NCBI GenBank assembly: GCA_031550435.1
Contig: JAVBOO010000005.1
Coordinates: 62,001-126,000, forward strand
DNA from: JAVBOO01 sp031550435
GTDB lineage: Bacteria > Bacillota > Clostridia > Lachnospirales > WRAX01
DNA: 64,000 bases
Direction: 5' to 3'
The notes under the pieces were generated by a model. The model did not search any database and had not been told where the DNA came from. It saw only the letters and a list, made by a program, of their open reading frames with translations. Both the position numbers and the translations under genes were made by a program. Of the stretch, positions 1-8,809 are shown piece after piece (positions within the stretch are counted from its first letter, which is position 1; each line of letters opens with the position of its first letter).

Positions 1-1
1 A

Positions 2-484
2 ATCGGAGAGGTTGATATAGGCTTTATTAACTTGCCCGTAACACACAATGACCATTTTGAGCTTAGCGAATGCATGCAGCTTCATGATTCTCTTCTCTGC
101 GGAGAAAGATATAAGCACTTAAGACAGACCGGAATAAACCTGAAAAACATAAACGATTATCCCTTGCTAATGCTGGAAAGAGGTTCGAGTACACGCAGCT
201 TTTTGGACGGTTACGCCGAAATGAGCGGAGTTATACTCAAACCGGCAATAGAGCTCGGCAGCACCGATCTGTTGATTAAATTCGCTAAAATTAATCTGGG
301 GCTTACTTTTGCCGCACGCGAATTTCTGACAAAGGAAATAAACAGCGGCGAACTTTTTGAAATACCGATTACGCCGAAAATCCCTCATCGTTCGATCGGG
401 CTTATCAAGCTTACCGGCATACCCCTATCGTATGCCGCGGCAAAATTTGTCGATATCCTTAAAGAAAATAATTGTATTTCCTGA
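2..484 (+). CDS. LysR-type transcriptional regulator, C-terminal part (5' truncated by window edge)
   Basis: The open frame enters from the left edge in frame 2, reading ...GEVDIGFINLPV, and ends with TGA at 482-484. The visible ~160 residues look like the back half of a LysR substrate-binding domain: a VDIGFI strand, then the hinge and second lobe ending in a SYAAAKFVDIL helix. The DNA-binding helix-turn-helix lies outside the window, so the effector and target genes cannot be told. A TTG at 32 is an internal codon, not the start. A hairpin terminator follows directly, so nagB is probably a separate transcript. Confidence 0.75.
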   Translation: MGEVDIGFINLPVTHNDHFELSECMQLHDSLLCGERYKHLRQTGINLKNINDYPLLMLERGSSTRSFLDGYAEMSGVILKPAIELGSTDLLIKFAKINLGLTFAAREFLTKEINSGELFEIPITPKIPHRSIGLIKLTGIPLSYAAAKFVDILKENNCIS

Positions 485-504
485 CAGATGCAGTTTTAGC
501 CTTG

Positions 505-537
505 CAAACGCCGATATGTTACAGCGCGGCGTTTTTT
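505..537 (+). terminator. Rho-independent terminator of the LysR gene
   Basis: The stem AAACGCCG / CGGCGTTT with a short loop is followed by a T run (GTTTTTTG), starting about 20 bases after the LysR stop codon. Confidence 0.65.
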
Positions 538-626
538 GAGAGCGAATACACCTGTATTTGCCGGGCATATAGTTGTTTATCGGAGTATTAAAGCCGAAAA
601 ATATTTTCGGCGAAGCAAACTAAGAT

Positions 627-654
627 TTTATGCCCTGTATTTTAAGGGCATAAA
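627..654 (+). other. Perfect inverted repeat in the nagB leader
   Basis: TTTATGCCCT and AGGGCATAAA form a perfect 10-bp inverted repeat about 50 bases before nagB. A smaller hairpin (GCCGAAAAATATTTTCGGC) lies just upstream at about 594-612. They could be an operator or an RNA hairpin. No T run follows, so a plain terminator is less likely. Confidence 0.4.
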
Positions 655-702
655 CGGTTAAAACGCGAATACCCGATTAAATCAGTAAACGGAGGCTGGA
701 TT

Positions 703-1470
703 ATGAAAAACTACTATTTCGGAGACATTGAGCTTATCGTATGTGACGATTACGAAAAAATGAGCAAGGCATGTGCCGATTACATTGCGGAGACCGTCAA
801 CAATACCCCCGGGGCCGTACTCGGACTTGCAACCGGAAGTTCCCCTGTAGGAACATATAAGGAGCTTATTGCCTTGAATAAAGCAGGGCATGTTGATTTT
901 TCGGACGTTACGACATTTAATCTTGACGAGTACTACCCGATCGCCGAGGAGAACGACCAGAGTTATCATTATTTTATGAACGATAACCTGTTTAATCACG
1001 TTAACATCAAAAAGTCAAACACCAATTTCCCAAAACTTGACGCGCCGGACGCAAACATCAGCGCTTCCGACTATGAGAAGCTTATTTGCGCAAGCAAAAG
1101 AGTCAATCTTCAGCTTGTCGGGATCGGCTTAAACGGTCATATAGGGTTCAACGAGCCCAATGATGTTTATCCGGCCGAAACGCACTACGAAAAGCTGACG
1201 GAAAGCACAAGACAGGCGAACTCCCGCTTCTTTAAGTCTATAGACGAAGTTCCGACGCACGCCATAACAATGGGAATCGGTACTATCATGCGCGCAGACC
1301 GTATCGCGATGGTTGTTTCGGGAGAAAACAAGGCAGAGATACTTTATAAAACGCTGAAGGGCGATATTACACCCCGAGTGCCCTCAACCGCGCTCAGGTT
1401 CCACAGAAACGTCAAAATTTTCGCCGATGCGGCGGCAGCGGGCTTAATCGAGAACGGTACAGTCGTTTAG
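703..1470 (+). CDS. nagB: Glucosamine-6-phosphate deaminase
   Basis: This 255-residue protein converts glucosamine-6-phosphate to fructose-6-phosphate plus ammonia, linking amino-sugar breakdown to glycolysis in the cytoplasm. The phosphate loop LATGSSP (residues 42-48), the FNLDEYY segment with catalytic Asp75, and NGHIGFNEP (His146, Glu151) match the NagB family, and the length is close to the usual ~240-265. The start is set by CGGAGG nine bases upstream. No nagA is present in the window. The last codons and the TAG stop lie inside the left hairpin of a repeat A copy, so the C-terminus may have been set by that repeat. Confidence 0.95.
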   Translation: MKNYYFGDIELIVCDDYEKMSKACADYIAETVNNTPGAVLGLATGSSPVGTYKELIALNKAGHVDFSDVTTFNLDEYYPIAEENDQSYHYFMNDNLFNHVNIKKSNTNFPKLDAPDANISASDYEKLICASKRVNLQLVGIGLNGHIGFNEPNDVYPAETHYEKLTESTRQANSRFFKSIDEVPTHAITMGIGTIMRADRIAMVVSGENKAEILYKTLKGDITPRVPSTALRFHRNVKIFADAAAAGLIENGTVV

Positions 1471-1563
1471 ACAAAATCAGTCTTAAACGATTGCAGGATG
1501 CCGGGCGTTAAATTCAAAACCGCTCAAGCTTCGCTTGGACGGTTTTAAATTTAACTGACTATA
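1459..1563 (+). repeat. Repeat A, copy 1 (double-hairpin interspersed repeat)
   Basis: Two consecutive hairpins: ACAGTCGTTTAGAC / GTCTTAAACGATTG, then GTTAAATTCAAAACCG / CGGTTTTAAATTTAAC with an AAGC-TTC-GCTT tip. It is almost identical over ~105 bases to 37943-38048. The first arm overlaps the end of nagB and contains its stop codon. Confidence 0.85.
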
Positions 1564-1573
1564 AATAATCAAA

Positions 1574-1626
1574 CAAAAAGGGTTGTTACCCGGCGATTTC
1601 AAAATCGCCGGATACAACCCTTTTTT
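1574..1626. terminator. Strong bidirectional terminator between nagB and rnz
   Basis: A long stem AAAAAGGGTTGT..CCGGCGATTT pairs with AAATCGCCGG..ACAACCCTTTTTT, giving T runs on both strands. It separates convergent nagB and rnz. Confidence 0.85.
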
Positions 1627-1633
1627 ACAGCCG

Positions 1634-2548
1634 TTAATCCTCTTCGAACAGTATCGTCTTTGTCATCCTGTCATAGCCGGTTTTGGCGTTCGGGAAAACA
1701 GATGTCGCAAACTTGATATAATTGTACGGGTCGGGCATAGCCGGAGAAAAATGAGTCAACCAGAGCTCTTTAACATTACCTTCTTTCGCTATTTGCGCCG
1801 CCTCCGAAAAAATCATGTGCTTATGCTCTTTGGCCTTTTGAAACTTTTCGTTGTCTCCGTAAAGCCCCTCGCATATAAATAAATCAGAGTTTTCGACAAA
1901 CTTCGGCATTGAAAGAACCGGTCTTGTATCCGTTATATAGGAAATCTTGATGCCTTTTCTCGAATCCCCGAGTACCATATCGGGAGTATAATGCCTTCCC
2001 TCAAAATCAATTACCTCGCCTTTTTGCAGCCTTGACCAAAGTCTGAGAGGTATGTCCTGAGCTTTTGCCCGTTCCGCGTCAAACTTTCCCGCCCTGTCAA
2101 CACTGTAGCTGTAACCGACGCAGCGTATACGGTGATCCAGCGGTAAAGTGGAAATTTTATAACCCGAAAGCTCAAAGCTGACGCCCTGGCTCGGCGGAAG
2201 TTCTATAAATTCAAGCTTAAAAGGAAGCTCCGGCGCAATAACGCAAAGGCTTTTTACGATATTGCCCAAACCGCACGGCCCGACTAACGTTACAGGCTCG
2301 CTTCTGTCCGAGTTCCCGATAGTTAGCAGCAGACCGGGAAGCCCTGAAATATGATCGGCATGGAAATGAGTAAAACATATTACATCTATATTCTTAAATC
2401 CCCAGCCCAGCAGCTTTAAAGTTACCTGCGTGCCCTCACCGCAGTCGGTCAGGAGCATGCTCCCGTTCAGCCTGGTTATCAGAGATGTCAAAAACCTGTT
2501 CGCAAGCGGCATCATACCGCCTGTTCCCGCTAAAGATACGTCTAACAT
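1634..2548 (-). CDS. rnz: Ribonuclease Z
   Basis: This is a 304-residue metallo-beta-lactamase-fold endonuclease that trims tRNA precursor 3' ends. The zinc signature THFHADH (His61, His63, Asp65, His66) and the C-terminal LTHFSP motif are present, and the length matches the family (~305). The ATG at 2548 was chosen because AGGTG sits in front of it; the open frame extends 26 residues further upstream, but that part is a low-complexity Lys/Asn/Gln stretch. Neither tRNA in this window encodes its CCA, which is the type of substrate RNase Z serves. It is the last gene of a minus-strand run with neuA and neuB. Confidence 0.92.
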   Translation of the reverse strand: MLDVSLAGTGGMMPLANRFLTSLITRLNGSMLLTDCGEGTQVTLKLLGWGFKNIDVICFTHFHADHISGLPGLLLTIGNSDRSEPVTLVGPCGLGNIVKSLCVIAPELPFKLEFIELPPSQGVSFELSGYKISTLPLDHRIRCVGYSYSVDRAGKFDAERAKAQDIPLRLWSRLQKGEVIDFEGRHYTPDMVLGDSRKGIKISYITDTRPVLSMPKFVENSDLFICEGLYGDNEKFQKAKEHKHMIFSEAAQIAKEGNVKELWLTHFSPAMPDPYNYIKFATSVFPNAKTGYDRMTKTILFEED

Positions 2549-2653
2549 TAATACACCTGTATTTTTTTGATTTTTTTGATTTTTGTTTGCTTGTTTTTGC
2601 TTCGTGACAAAATCGTGCCGTTTCATCGGCTTTTACACGCAGCTGCGCCGATA

Positions 2654-3370
2654 TTATTCAGTCTGCGGCTTATCTCCTTGATCCAATAACAGCTCGGCAT
2701 ACTTGAAGTCGGCCTCGGTGTCAATATCCAAAGAAGTTTTTTCGTCCATTACGTATGCGTAGGTGCTAGGCGGCTGGAACGTAGAATACTTTTTCAAAGC
2801 GGCACACGAAAGAACATATATGGCACCGTTTAACCTGAACACAGGCTCAAAATCCTGCCTTCTTGCATATTTTTCGCTGTCATACTCGATGAAATTTTCT
2901 ATTCTTCCGTCTTTGTCGATTTTTTTCAGCCAAAAAGGCGGATGCTCCTCACGGCATACCGAAACAACACCGGCATTTTCAGACTCATTCTTGTAATACA
3001 GCTCCACGGCTTCCTCGATTTGACGTGCGGTTCTAAAAGGAGAAGTACATTGCAAAAGCACAAAAACATCGCTGTGGATACCGTTAAGAGCTATCGCGTC
3101 AAGCGCGTGCACTACAGTTTTAAACATCGGAGTATCATCGGCGGCAAGCTCATATGGCCTTTTGATAACCCGAACTCCTTCTTTTTCGCACAGAGCCGCT
3201 ATTTCGCAGTCATCCGTAGTAACGATAATCTCGGAAATACAGCGCGAAGACCTCGCCGCATTAACCGTCCTCATTATAAGAGGTATACCGCCCAATTCCC
3301 TGATATTTTTCCTCTTGACACCTTTCGAACCGCCCCTTGCGGGGATAATTGCCAAAACGTCTCTTTTCAT
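2654..3370 (-). CDS. neuA: Acylneuraminate (nonulosonate) cytidylyltransferase, NeuA/SpsF-like
   Basis: This 238-residue enzyme is predicted to join CTP and a nonulosonic acid to form the CMP-sugar. The N-terminal nucleotide-binding motif AIIPARGGSKGVKRKN, LLQCTSPFR and a C-terminal DIDTEADF segment are typical. It follows neuB with a single-base gap, so the pair is translationally linked. No NeuC-type epimerase is visible, so the sugar could be sialic, legionaminic or pseudaminic acid, or the pair could be the spsE/spsF type used for spore-coat polysaccharide. The sequence does not settle which. Confidence 0.88.
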   Translation of the reverse strand: MKRDVLAIIPARGGSKGVKRKNIRELGGIPLIMRTVNAARSSRCISEIIVTTDDCEIAALCEKEGVRVIKRPYELAADDTPMFKTVVHALDAIALNGIHSDVFVLLQCTSPFRTARQIEEAVELYYKNESENAGVVSVCREEHPPFWLKKIDKDGRIENFIEYDSEKYARRQDFEPVFRLNGAIYVLSCAALKKYSTFQPPSTYAYVMDEKTSLDIDTEADFKYAELLLDQGDKPQTE

Positions 3371-3371
3371 G

Positions 3372-4361
3372 TCAACACCCGGTTAAAATATGTTCCCATG
3401 TTATCATTTCGTTTTCGGCAACCGGCTTTATCAGCCTCGCTCCGACTACCTTATCGTAGTCATAAGGCTTTATACCTATACCGGAACGCTTGAAGTCAAT
3501 CGAGTCATAACTTATGATTTCGCCCTGCCCCAGATCTCTTTTCGCGACTATACATCGCCCAATGTTGCCTTCGCATTTCTGCGGGACCTTCATTCCTGTC
3601 CCCAGCATTATTTCTGCAGTCCTGATACTTTTTACCATTTCAAAAAACTCGAATTTATCGGCTGAGGCCATATGGTCTGGGCCTGCAAGCTTTTTATCGA
3701 GAGTGATATGCTTTTCGATAATCCGTGCTCCGAGTACTACGGCCATAGCCGCCGCCGTTATGCCTAAAGAATGATCCGAATATCCTATTATGCAGTCGGG
3801 AAACGCATATTTCAAGGTTGTTATCGCGTTTAGGTTAAGCGAATTGTCCGGCGCGGGATAAGTCGACGTACAGTGCAAAAGTGCGATACGATTTATGCGG
3901 TTGTGCTTTCTGACAAGCTCAACGGCTCTTTCGACATCGGAAAGATACGATGCGCCCGTAGAAATTATCAAATCCTTGCCGGCTTTTGCAGCTTTTTCGA
4001 GAAAAGGCGTATGCGTCAGTTCTCCCGAAGCGATTTTTATAGGATCGCTCCCGAGTTTAACGACATCTTCAAAGCTTTCGTAGTCAAACGGCGTTATTAT
4101 AAAATCCAGATTCTTTGAAGCGACATATTCCTTGACTCTAAACATGAGATCCAAAGGCATAACATACTTGTGCAGCATCTCGATCTCGCTTTTTCTGTAA
4201 ACCGAAGAACAAAGGAGTTCCGGCGTGAAAAGCTGAAATTTAACGGCATCGGCTCCGCCGGCCGCTGCAACATCCACAAGCTCCCTTAGAAGACCTTCGT
4301 CGCCGTTATGGTTAACCCCGACCTCGGCAATGATATAAACAGAATCTTTAATTCGGAACAT
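3372..4361 (-). CDS. neuB: N-acetylneuraminate (nonulosonate) synthase, NeuB/SpsE-like
   Basis: This 329-residue enzyme condenses phosphoenolpyruvate with an N-acyl hexosamine to make a nonulosonic acid. It has the NeuB TIM barrel (IIAEVGVNHNGDE near the N-terminus, KFQLFTPE, HCTSTYPAP, GYSDHS, EKHITLDK) followed by a C-terminal SAF antifreeze-like domain (about 270-329). The ATG at 4361 has AGGAG in front; the longer open frame would read through the end of the MATE gene. It sits 8 bases after the MATE gene, suggesting one transcript and possible export of a glycan intermediate. Confidence 0.92.
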   Translation of the reverse strand: MFRIKDSVYIIAEVGVNHNGDEGLLRELVDVAAAGGADAVKFQLFTPELLCSSVYRKSEIEMLHKYVMPLDLMFRVKEYVASKNLDFIITPFDYESFEDVVKLGSDPIKIASGELTHTPFLEKAAKAGKDLIISTGASYLSDVERAVELVRKHNRINRIALLHCTSTYPAPDNSLNLNAITTLKYAFPDCIIGYSDHSLGITAAAMAVVLGARIIEKHITLDKKLAGPDHMASADKFEFFEMVKSIRTAEIMLGTGMKVPQKCEGNIGRCIVAKRDLGQGEIISYDSIDFKRSGIGIKPYDYDKVVGARLIKPVAENEMITWEHILTGC

Positions 4362-4369
4362 AAATACTC

Positions 4370-5824
4370 CTAACTGCCGTATTTTTCTCTGCGCTTTCGG
4401 CTTTTCTCCTCTTTTACGGCCTTCATCGTTTTCCATTTGCCGGTGTTAAACCTGCGCTTTATTACAAAACTTCTTACACACTGATCAAACAAAAATGCCG
4501 ACCAGCCTCCGAGTATGCCCCACTTGAACACGATAACGAACAGATATGCAAGAAACAAACGACACACCAGTATTCCGAAGAACGAAGAATACAGCGGATA
4601 CATGGTGTCTCCCGAGCCTCTTAAGGCTGCTGCCGTTGACATTTGTGACGACTGCACATACTGCACCATCGCGGCTATCACAAAAACCGGCGCGGCCGTC
4701 CTCGCTACGTCAAACGAAGAAGCCTGATTCGGATCAAGAAACAAAAGAGCGATATAGTATCCAAGTCCCGCAATAATCACCGCGACCACAAACGTAGTGA
4801 TTCTTGCAAGCCTTCTGGTTACGAGTGTTATTTTTTCTGCAAGAACACAGTCGTCCGCGCCCATAGCTTGGCCGACAAGAGCTGTTCCGGAAATCGAAAA
4901 CGCCTGAGAAATAGAAAACGTCATAGAGTTTACACTGCTTACGATCTGATGCGCGGCAAACGCTATAGAACCCAAGCCGGACAAAATCCTGGTATAAACC
5001 GTCAAACCGCCTTGAATAACAAACTGCTCGCCCGCGGAAGGCATGCCTATGGAAAAAATATCTCCGATAAGCGCAAAGTTCGGCTTCCAGCTGTCTCTTA
5101 TCCTTATTCGAACCTCGCAGTTCTTGTAGAAAAACAAAACGCCCAGAGCAAACAAGCAAGCAAGCACCCTTGAAATCGACGTTGCGGTTGCCGCTCCGGC
5201 AACGCCCATTTTCGGAAAACCGAGATGACCGTAAATCAATAGGAAGTTAAAAATTACGTTTATGCCGTTTGCAGCCAGATTATAGAACATGGGAAGTTTT
5301 GTCTGCCCGCAGCCTCTCAGAGCGGCCGATACCGCAAGAGTCAAGGCCGAAAAAACTACGCTCATGCTGATTATTTTGAAATATTCCGTTGCATACCCGA
5401 GCATAAGCCGGTACGAGGCTATTTGCTCCGGTGTCTTTGCGTTTGCGGCTGCCTGACTTGTCATAAACCTCATGATGGGTTCCGAAAAATAGTAACCCGC
5501 AAATGTCAGAACTATACCTATTACCAAGTTAAAAATCAGCGCTTGCCTGGCGATAAGCCCGCTGCGCTTTTTGTTTCCTTCTCCAACAGCCCATGCTACG
5601 AGTGTCGTAGTTCCGACGTTAATTGCGGAAAATATTGTTATGAGCAGAAAAAACGGCTGATTTGTTAATCCTACGCCTGAAATTGCTTCCGGACTAAGTT
5701 TTCCGACCATAACAACATCCACAAGATTAAATAACGATGATAAAAACAGCTCGATAAACGCGGGTAATGTCATTAATCCGATTCTTTTCAGCAGTGCTTT
5801 CTCTTCTTCGTCCTTGGCAATCAT
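4370..5824 (-). CDS. MATE-family multidrug/solute efflux transporter
   Basis: This ~484-residue integral membrane protein has about 12 predicted helices in two homologous halves, with MATE hallmarks such as PAFIELFLSSLFNLVDVVMVG, AAHQIVSSV and ALRGSGDT. Members are Na+ or H+ antiporters exporting cationic drugs; some relatives flip lipid-linked sugars. The substrate is unknown. An ATG at 5824 preceded by AAGGTGAAAGGT is preferred; a TTG at 5929 would add 35 residues with a weaker ribosome site. It lies between a GAF/PAS sensor and neuB. Confidence 0.88.
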   Translation of the reverse strand: MIAKDEEEKALLKRIGLMTLPAFIELFLSSLFNLVDVVMVGKLSPEAISGVGLTNQPFFLLITIFSAINVGTTTLVAWAVGEGNKKRSGLIARQALIFNLVIGIVLTFAGYYFSEPIMRFMTSQAAANAKTPEQIASYRLMLGYATEYFKIISMSVVFSALTLAVSAALRGCGQTKLPMFYNLAANGINVIFNFLLIYGHLGFPKMGVAGAATATSISRVLACLFALGVLFFYKNCEVRIRIRDSWKPNFALIGDIFSIGMPSAGEQFVIQGGLTVYTRILSGLGSIAFAAHQIVSSVNSMTFSISQAFSISGTALVGQAMGADDCVLAEKITLVTRRLARITTFVVAVIIAGLGYYIALLFLDPNQASSFDVARTAAPVFVIAAMVQYVQSSQMSTAAALRGSGDTMYPLYSSFFGILVCRLFLAYLFVIVFKWGILGGWSAFLFDQCVRSFVIKRRFNTGKWKTMKAVKEEKSRKRREKYGS

Positions 5825-5947
5825 ACCTTTCACCTTGCCAAAGGCAGAAGAAGCAAGCTTCGAGATATCCAATACGCTTCCTCCTGTTATCGCGCCGGTT
5901 TTCCCGGCAGCGCAAAATTCATCAAGCAAACACCGATTACCGAGTGT

Positions 5948-7579
5948 TTACGTGTTTCCCCTATCCCCTCCCTTTGAATTCTTTATTCTGACGACAAACT
6001 TTTTAAAGTTTATCATTTTATCTGTAACGGCTGTCAGCGTAAAGTGCAGATTCTTGCCGTTTGTCAGCATAATTGCCGAAAATTCGAGATGATTCCCGGT
6101 ATTGGCCAAAAAAGTATTTCTCGTTTCCTCGTTAAGACCAACAAGCGAAAACATATCTATGCCTTCAGGTTCGTCCACTCCGAGCAGTTCTTTCGATTCC
6201 GCGCTGTAACTCTCGATTATGCCCTGTCCGTTAAGCGCCAGAACAGCATCGTTGCCGCTTTCGAGCGAGATGTCGAGTACTTTTTTCAAATAGCTTGATT
6301 CAATTTCCATGAAGAGTTCGTGCGTAATATCTTTTGTTACGCTCGTCATACCGATTATTTCGCCGTTTTCGTTATAAAGCGCCGTGACGTTTATATCCGA
6401 ATAGAACATCGTTCCGTCAGCCTTGCGTTTCCAGCCTTTGTCCGAGAAACTGCCAGTTTTCAAAACGCAGTCGATTCTTGCTCTGACCTTGCCCGACCCG
6501 ATTTCCTCATCGGTGTAAATCATGCTTATCATTTGTCCCACAGCCTGCTGTTCACTCAGTCCGTACATCAATTCCGCGCCGCGGTTCCATTCCAGCACCT
6601 TGCCGTCTTTGTCAAGCACATATATAGCATATTCTTTAACGCTGTTCACAATATTTCTTATGAAGTTGCTCTTATCCTCGAATTTAAGCTTTAGCTCTTT
6701 GTTTAGCTCCTGAATAAGGTTGTTTTGAAACACGGTTTCATTTTTCGAACGCTCGGCCTTTTCAAAAGCAATGCAATTTACAACGGCTATAGCAACATAG
6801 TACTTAAACAAATTGCAAATGTCTATGTTCGCCTGAGTATATCTGTTCATACTCGCAAGTACGAGTATACCCAGAAGCTTGCCGCTGCTCAGTATCGGAA
6901 CAAACATCATTCCGGCCGGCACAAAGTCGCCCGTTATACCCTTTATGTTTAGCACGGGGTTATCCGGCAGACTGTGTATTACGGTTATCTCGGGAACCTC
7001 GGCTGCACTCCCGACAAGGCCTTCTCCCATACTTATATCAAATTCTTCGTAAATACCTCGTCCAAAGCCCCTTGAAGACCTGAGTTCAAGCTTTCCCGTA
7101 GAATTATTCGCAAGATAGAACGCTCCGCAACTTGATTTTGTCGTGCTCAGTATTCTCGGAAGTATATCATTCATCATTGCAGACAATTTGTTGTTTGAAG
7201 CAATCGAATTAACTATATACTGTATTTCGCGCATGTTATCGTCCGCGTGTTTAAGCAGTCCGTTCAAGGTCTCAAGTTCTTCGAGCGCTTCCGAAATTTC
7301 ACTCGGTATATCAAGCGGCGGAACAAACTCCTTGTTTAATGCAATGGATTTCAGTAATTTAAGCAGCATTCGGTACATATTTCTTGTTTTTCTCTTATAA
7401 CTGAAATAGAAAAACGACCATGTGACACTGTATACAACGACAGTGGTTATAAGTAGATAAAAAGCCGTATGGTCGGCTGTTCCCGATGTATACGAAAAAA
7501 AGACAAGAATAGCCAAAATGGCTACCTCGCCAAGTAAAACCATTATCTCCGAATACGATTTGTCTTTATCGCCGTTCAA
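5948..7579 (-). CDS. Membrane-anchored GAF-PAS-PAS sensory protein without a recognisable output domain
   Basis: This 543-residue protein has two N-terminal transmembrane helices (about 11-32 and 38-60), a short helical linker, a GAF domain (about 125-275, with GRGIYEEFDISMGEGLVGSAAE), a canonical PAS/PAC domain (about 315-430, with KDGKVLEWNRGAELMYG) and a weaker second PAS-like region to the C-terminus. I see no histidine kinase, GGDEF, EAL, HD or DNA-binding domain. It may signal through a partner, such as the neighbouring HD-GYP protein. The MATE gene follows on the same strand. A C-terminal truncation cannot be excluded, but the end flows cleanly into the next gene. Confidence 0.75.
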   Translation of the reverse strand: MNGDKDKSYSEIMVLLGEVAILAILVFFSYTSGTADHTAFYLLITTVVVYSVTWSFFYFSYKRKTRNMYRMLLKLLKSIALNKEFVPPLDIPSEISEALEELETLNGLLKHADDNMREIQYIVNSIASNNKLSAMMNDILPRILSTTKSSCGAFYLANNSTGKLELRSSRGFGRGIYEEFDISMGEGLVGSAAEVPEITVIHSLPDNPVLNIKGITGDFVPAGMMFVPILSSGKLLGILVLASMNRYTQANIDICNLFKYYVAIAVVNCIAFEKAERSKNETVFQNNLIQELNKELKLKFEDKSNFIRNIVNSVKEYAIYVLDKDGKVLEWNRGAELMYGLSEQQAVGQMISMIYTDEEIGSGKVRARIDCVLKTGSFSDKGWKRKADGTMFYSDINVTALYNENGEIIGMTSVTKDITHELFMEIESSYLKKVLDISLESGNDAVLALNGQGIIESYSAESKELLGVDEPEGIDMFSLVGLNEETRNTFLANTGNHLEFSAIMLTNGKNLHFTLTAVTDKMINFKKFVVRIKNSKGGDRGNT

Positions 7580-7699
7580 AGCACATGCTCCTCTCTCTTA
7601 TAAGAGCCGCAGGCACCGGCACGTCAAGCCGCAAATACGAAAGCACCTTCCCTTAAAAGGCGTTCCCGAACAGCACTGATAAAGAACATTACGAGCCTG

Positions 7700-8809
7700 C
7701 TATAGAATCTTACTTATAATGATATCCCTTTGTTCGGAAAGATTAATGACGGTATCATCAACCCTAACCATGGGACGGGAAAGATCAAGCTTGTTTATAT
7801 ACACAATCTGCCCTTGTCTTCCGTCACTCAGTCCTACATAGCTTCCAACATAAGTATACGCTATATTCTGCAAAAATGAAAGTAAAAATTCCGTATCAAG
7901 TTCACCATAGCTGTTGTTTTCGAATTCTCTGATGACATGGAACGGGCAAATACGCGAACGATAAACGCGGTTTGATGTCATTGCGTCATAAATATCGCAA
8001 ATTGCCAGCATTCTGCCGAAGCGGCTGATTCTTTGACCCTTCAGCCCAAACGGATAACCGGTGCCGTCAATTTTTTCGTGATGCGTAAGCGCGGCAAGAA
8101 TTATCTCGTTTGGTATATTTTGCTCCTTCAGTATTTCATAGCCCATAACGCAATGATGCATTATTATGTTGAACTCTTCTGCCGTCAGCGGCTCTTTTTT
8201 ATTTAAAATACTCGGCTCGATCCTCGTCTTCCCAACATCATGCAAAAGCCCGGCAGCCGTAAGATTTATCGTATCCTCGTCGCTGAGATTCAGCCAGGAG
8301 GCGAACAGATTGCAAAGCAGCGATACGTTATTGCTGTGAGTATAGGTATGCTCGTCCGACGATGAAAGACAAGCAAGATACGAAAGCAAGTCGCTTTTGT
8401 AATTCAGCTTTGACATCGTATCCGTCGTTATATTTACAATCGTGTCAACCTTAACAGAGCCGCCGTTTCCGATATCGATAAGCGCGGCTTTCAAAACCTG
8501 AGTTTTATTGTCGTACTCTTTCTTAAAAGCTTTGAACTCTGGCTTGTCTTCGATTTTTTCAACTATAAGCTCAGGCATACCGCCCATGCCACCCATAAAA
8601 TGACGCTTTGAATAATCGATACTTGAGGACTTGATAAAAAGAAAGCGAATATTATTAAGAGTAAGCCTGGAAAAATTTTCAGACGTCAAAGCGGCACCCT
8701 GCGGTAAAAGCACAGCGCCCCAAGTGTTGAGAACATCCCTGCCCAGAACCATTCCTTCTCTGAGTTCGTTAATGCTCATCTTCTGTATTATGTTGTCAGC
8801 TTTGTCCAT
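7700..8809 (-). CDS. HD-GYP domain protein, probable cyclic-di-GMP phosphodiesterase
   Basis: This 369-residue protein has an N-terminal region (about 1-135) of the type often found before HD-GYP domains (INELREGMVLGRDVLN...GAVLLPQG), then an HD-GYP domain (about 140-310) with LLHDVGK and HHEKIDGTGYPFGLKG, the metal ligands and GYP motif of active c-di-GMP hydrolases, and a C-terminal small domain. The ATG at 8809 has GAGGTGAT in front; a GTG three codons earlier lacks a ribosome site. No GGDEF cyclase is in the window. It is separated by 120 bases from the sensor gene downstream, so co-transcription is possible. Confidence 0.88.
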   Translation of the reverse strand: MDKADNIIQKMSINELREGMVLGRDVLNTWGAVLLPQGAALTSENFSRLTLNNIRFLFIKSSSIDYSKRHFMGGMGGMPELIVEKIEDKPEFKAFKKEYDNKTQVLKAALIDIGNGGSVKVDTIVNITTDTMSKLNYKSDLLSYLACLSSSDEHTYTHSNNVSLLCNLFASWLNLSDEDTINLTAAGLLHDVGKTRIEPSILNKKEPLTAEEFNIIMHHCVMGYEILKEQNIPNEIILAALTHHEKIDGTGYPFGLKGQRISRFGRMLAICDIYDAMTSNRVYRSRICPFHVIREFENNSYGELDTEFLLSFLQNIAYTYVGSYVGLSDGRQGQIVYINKLDLSRPMVRVDDTVINLSEQRDIIISKIL

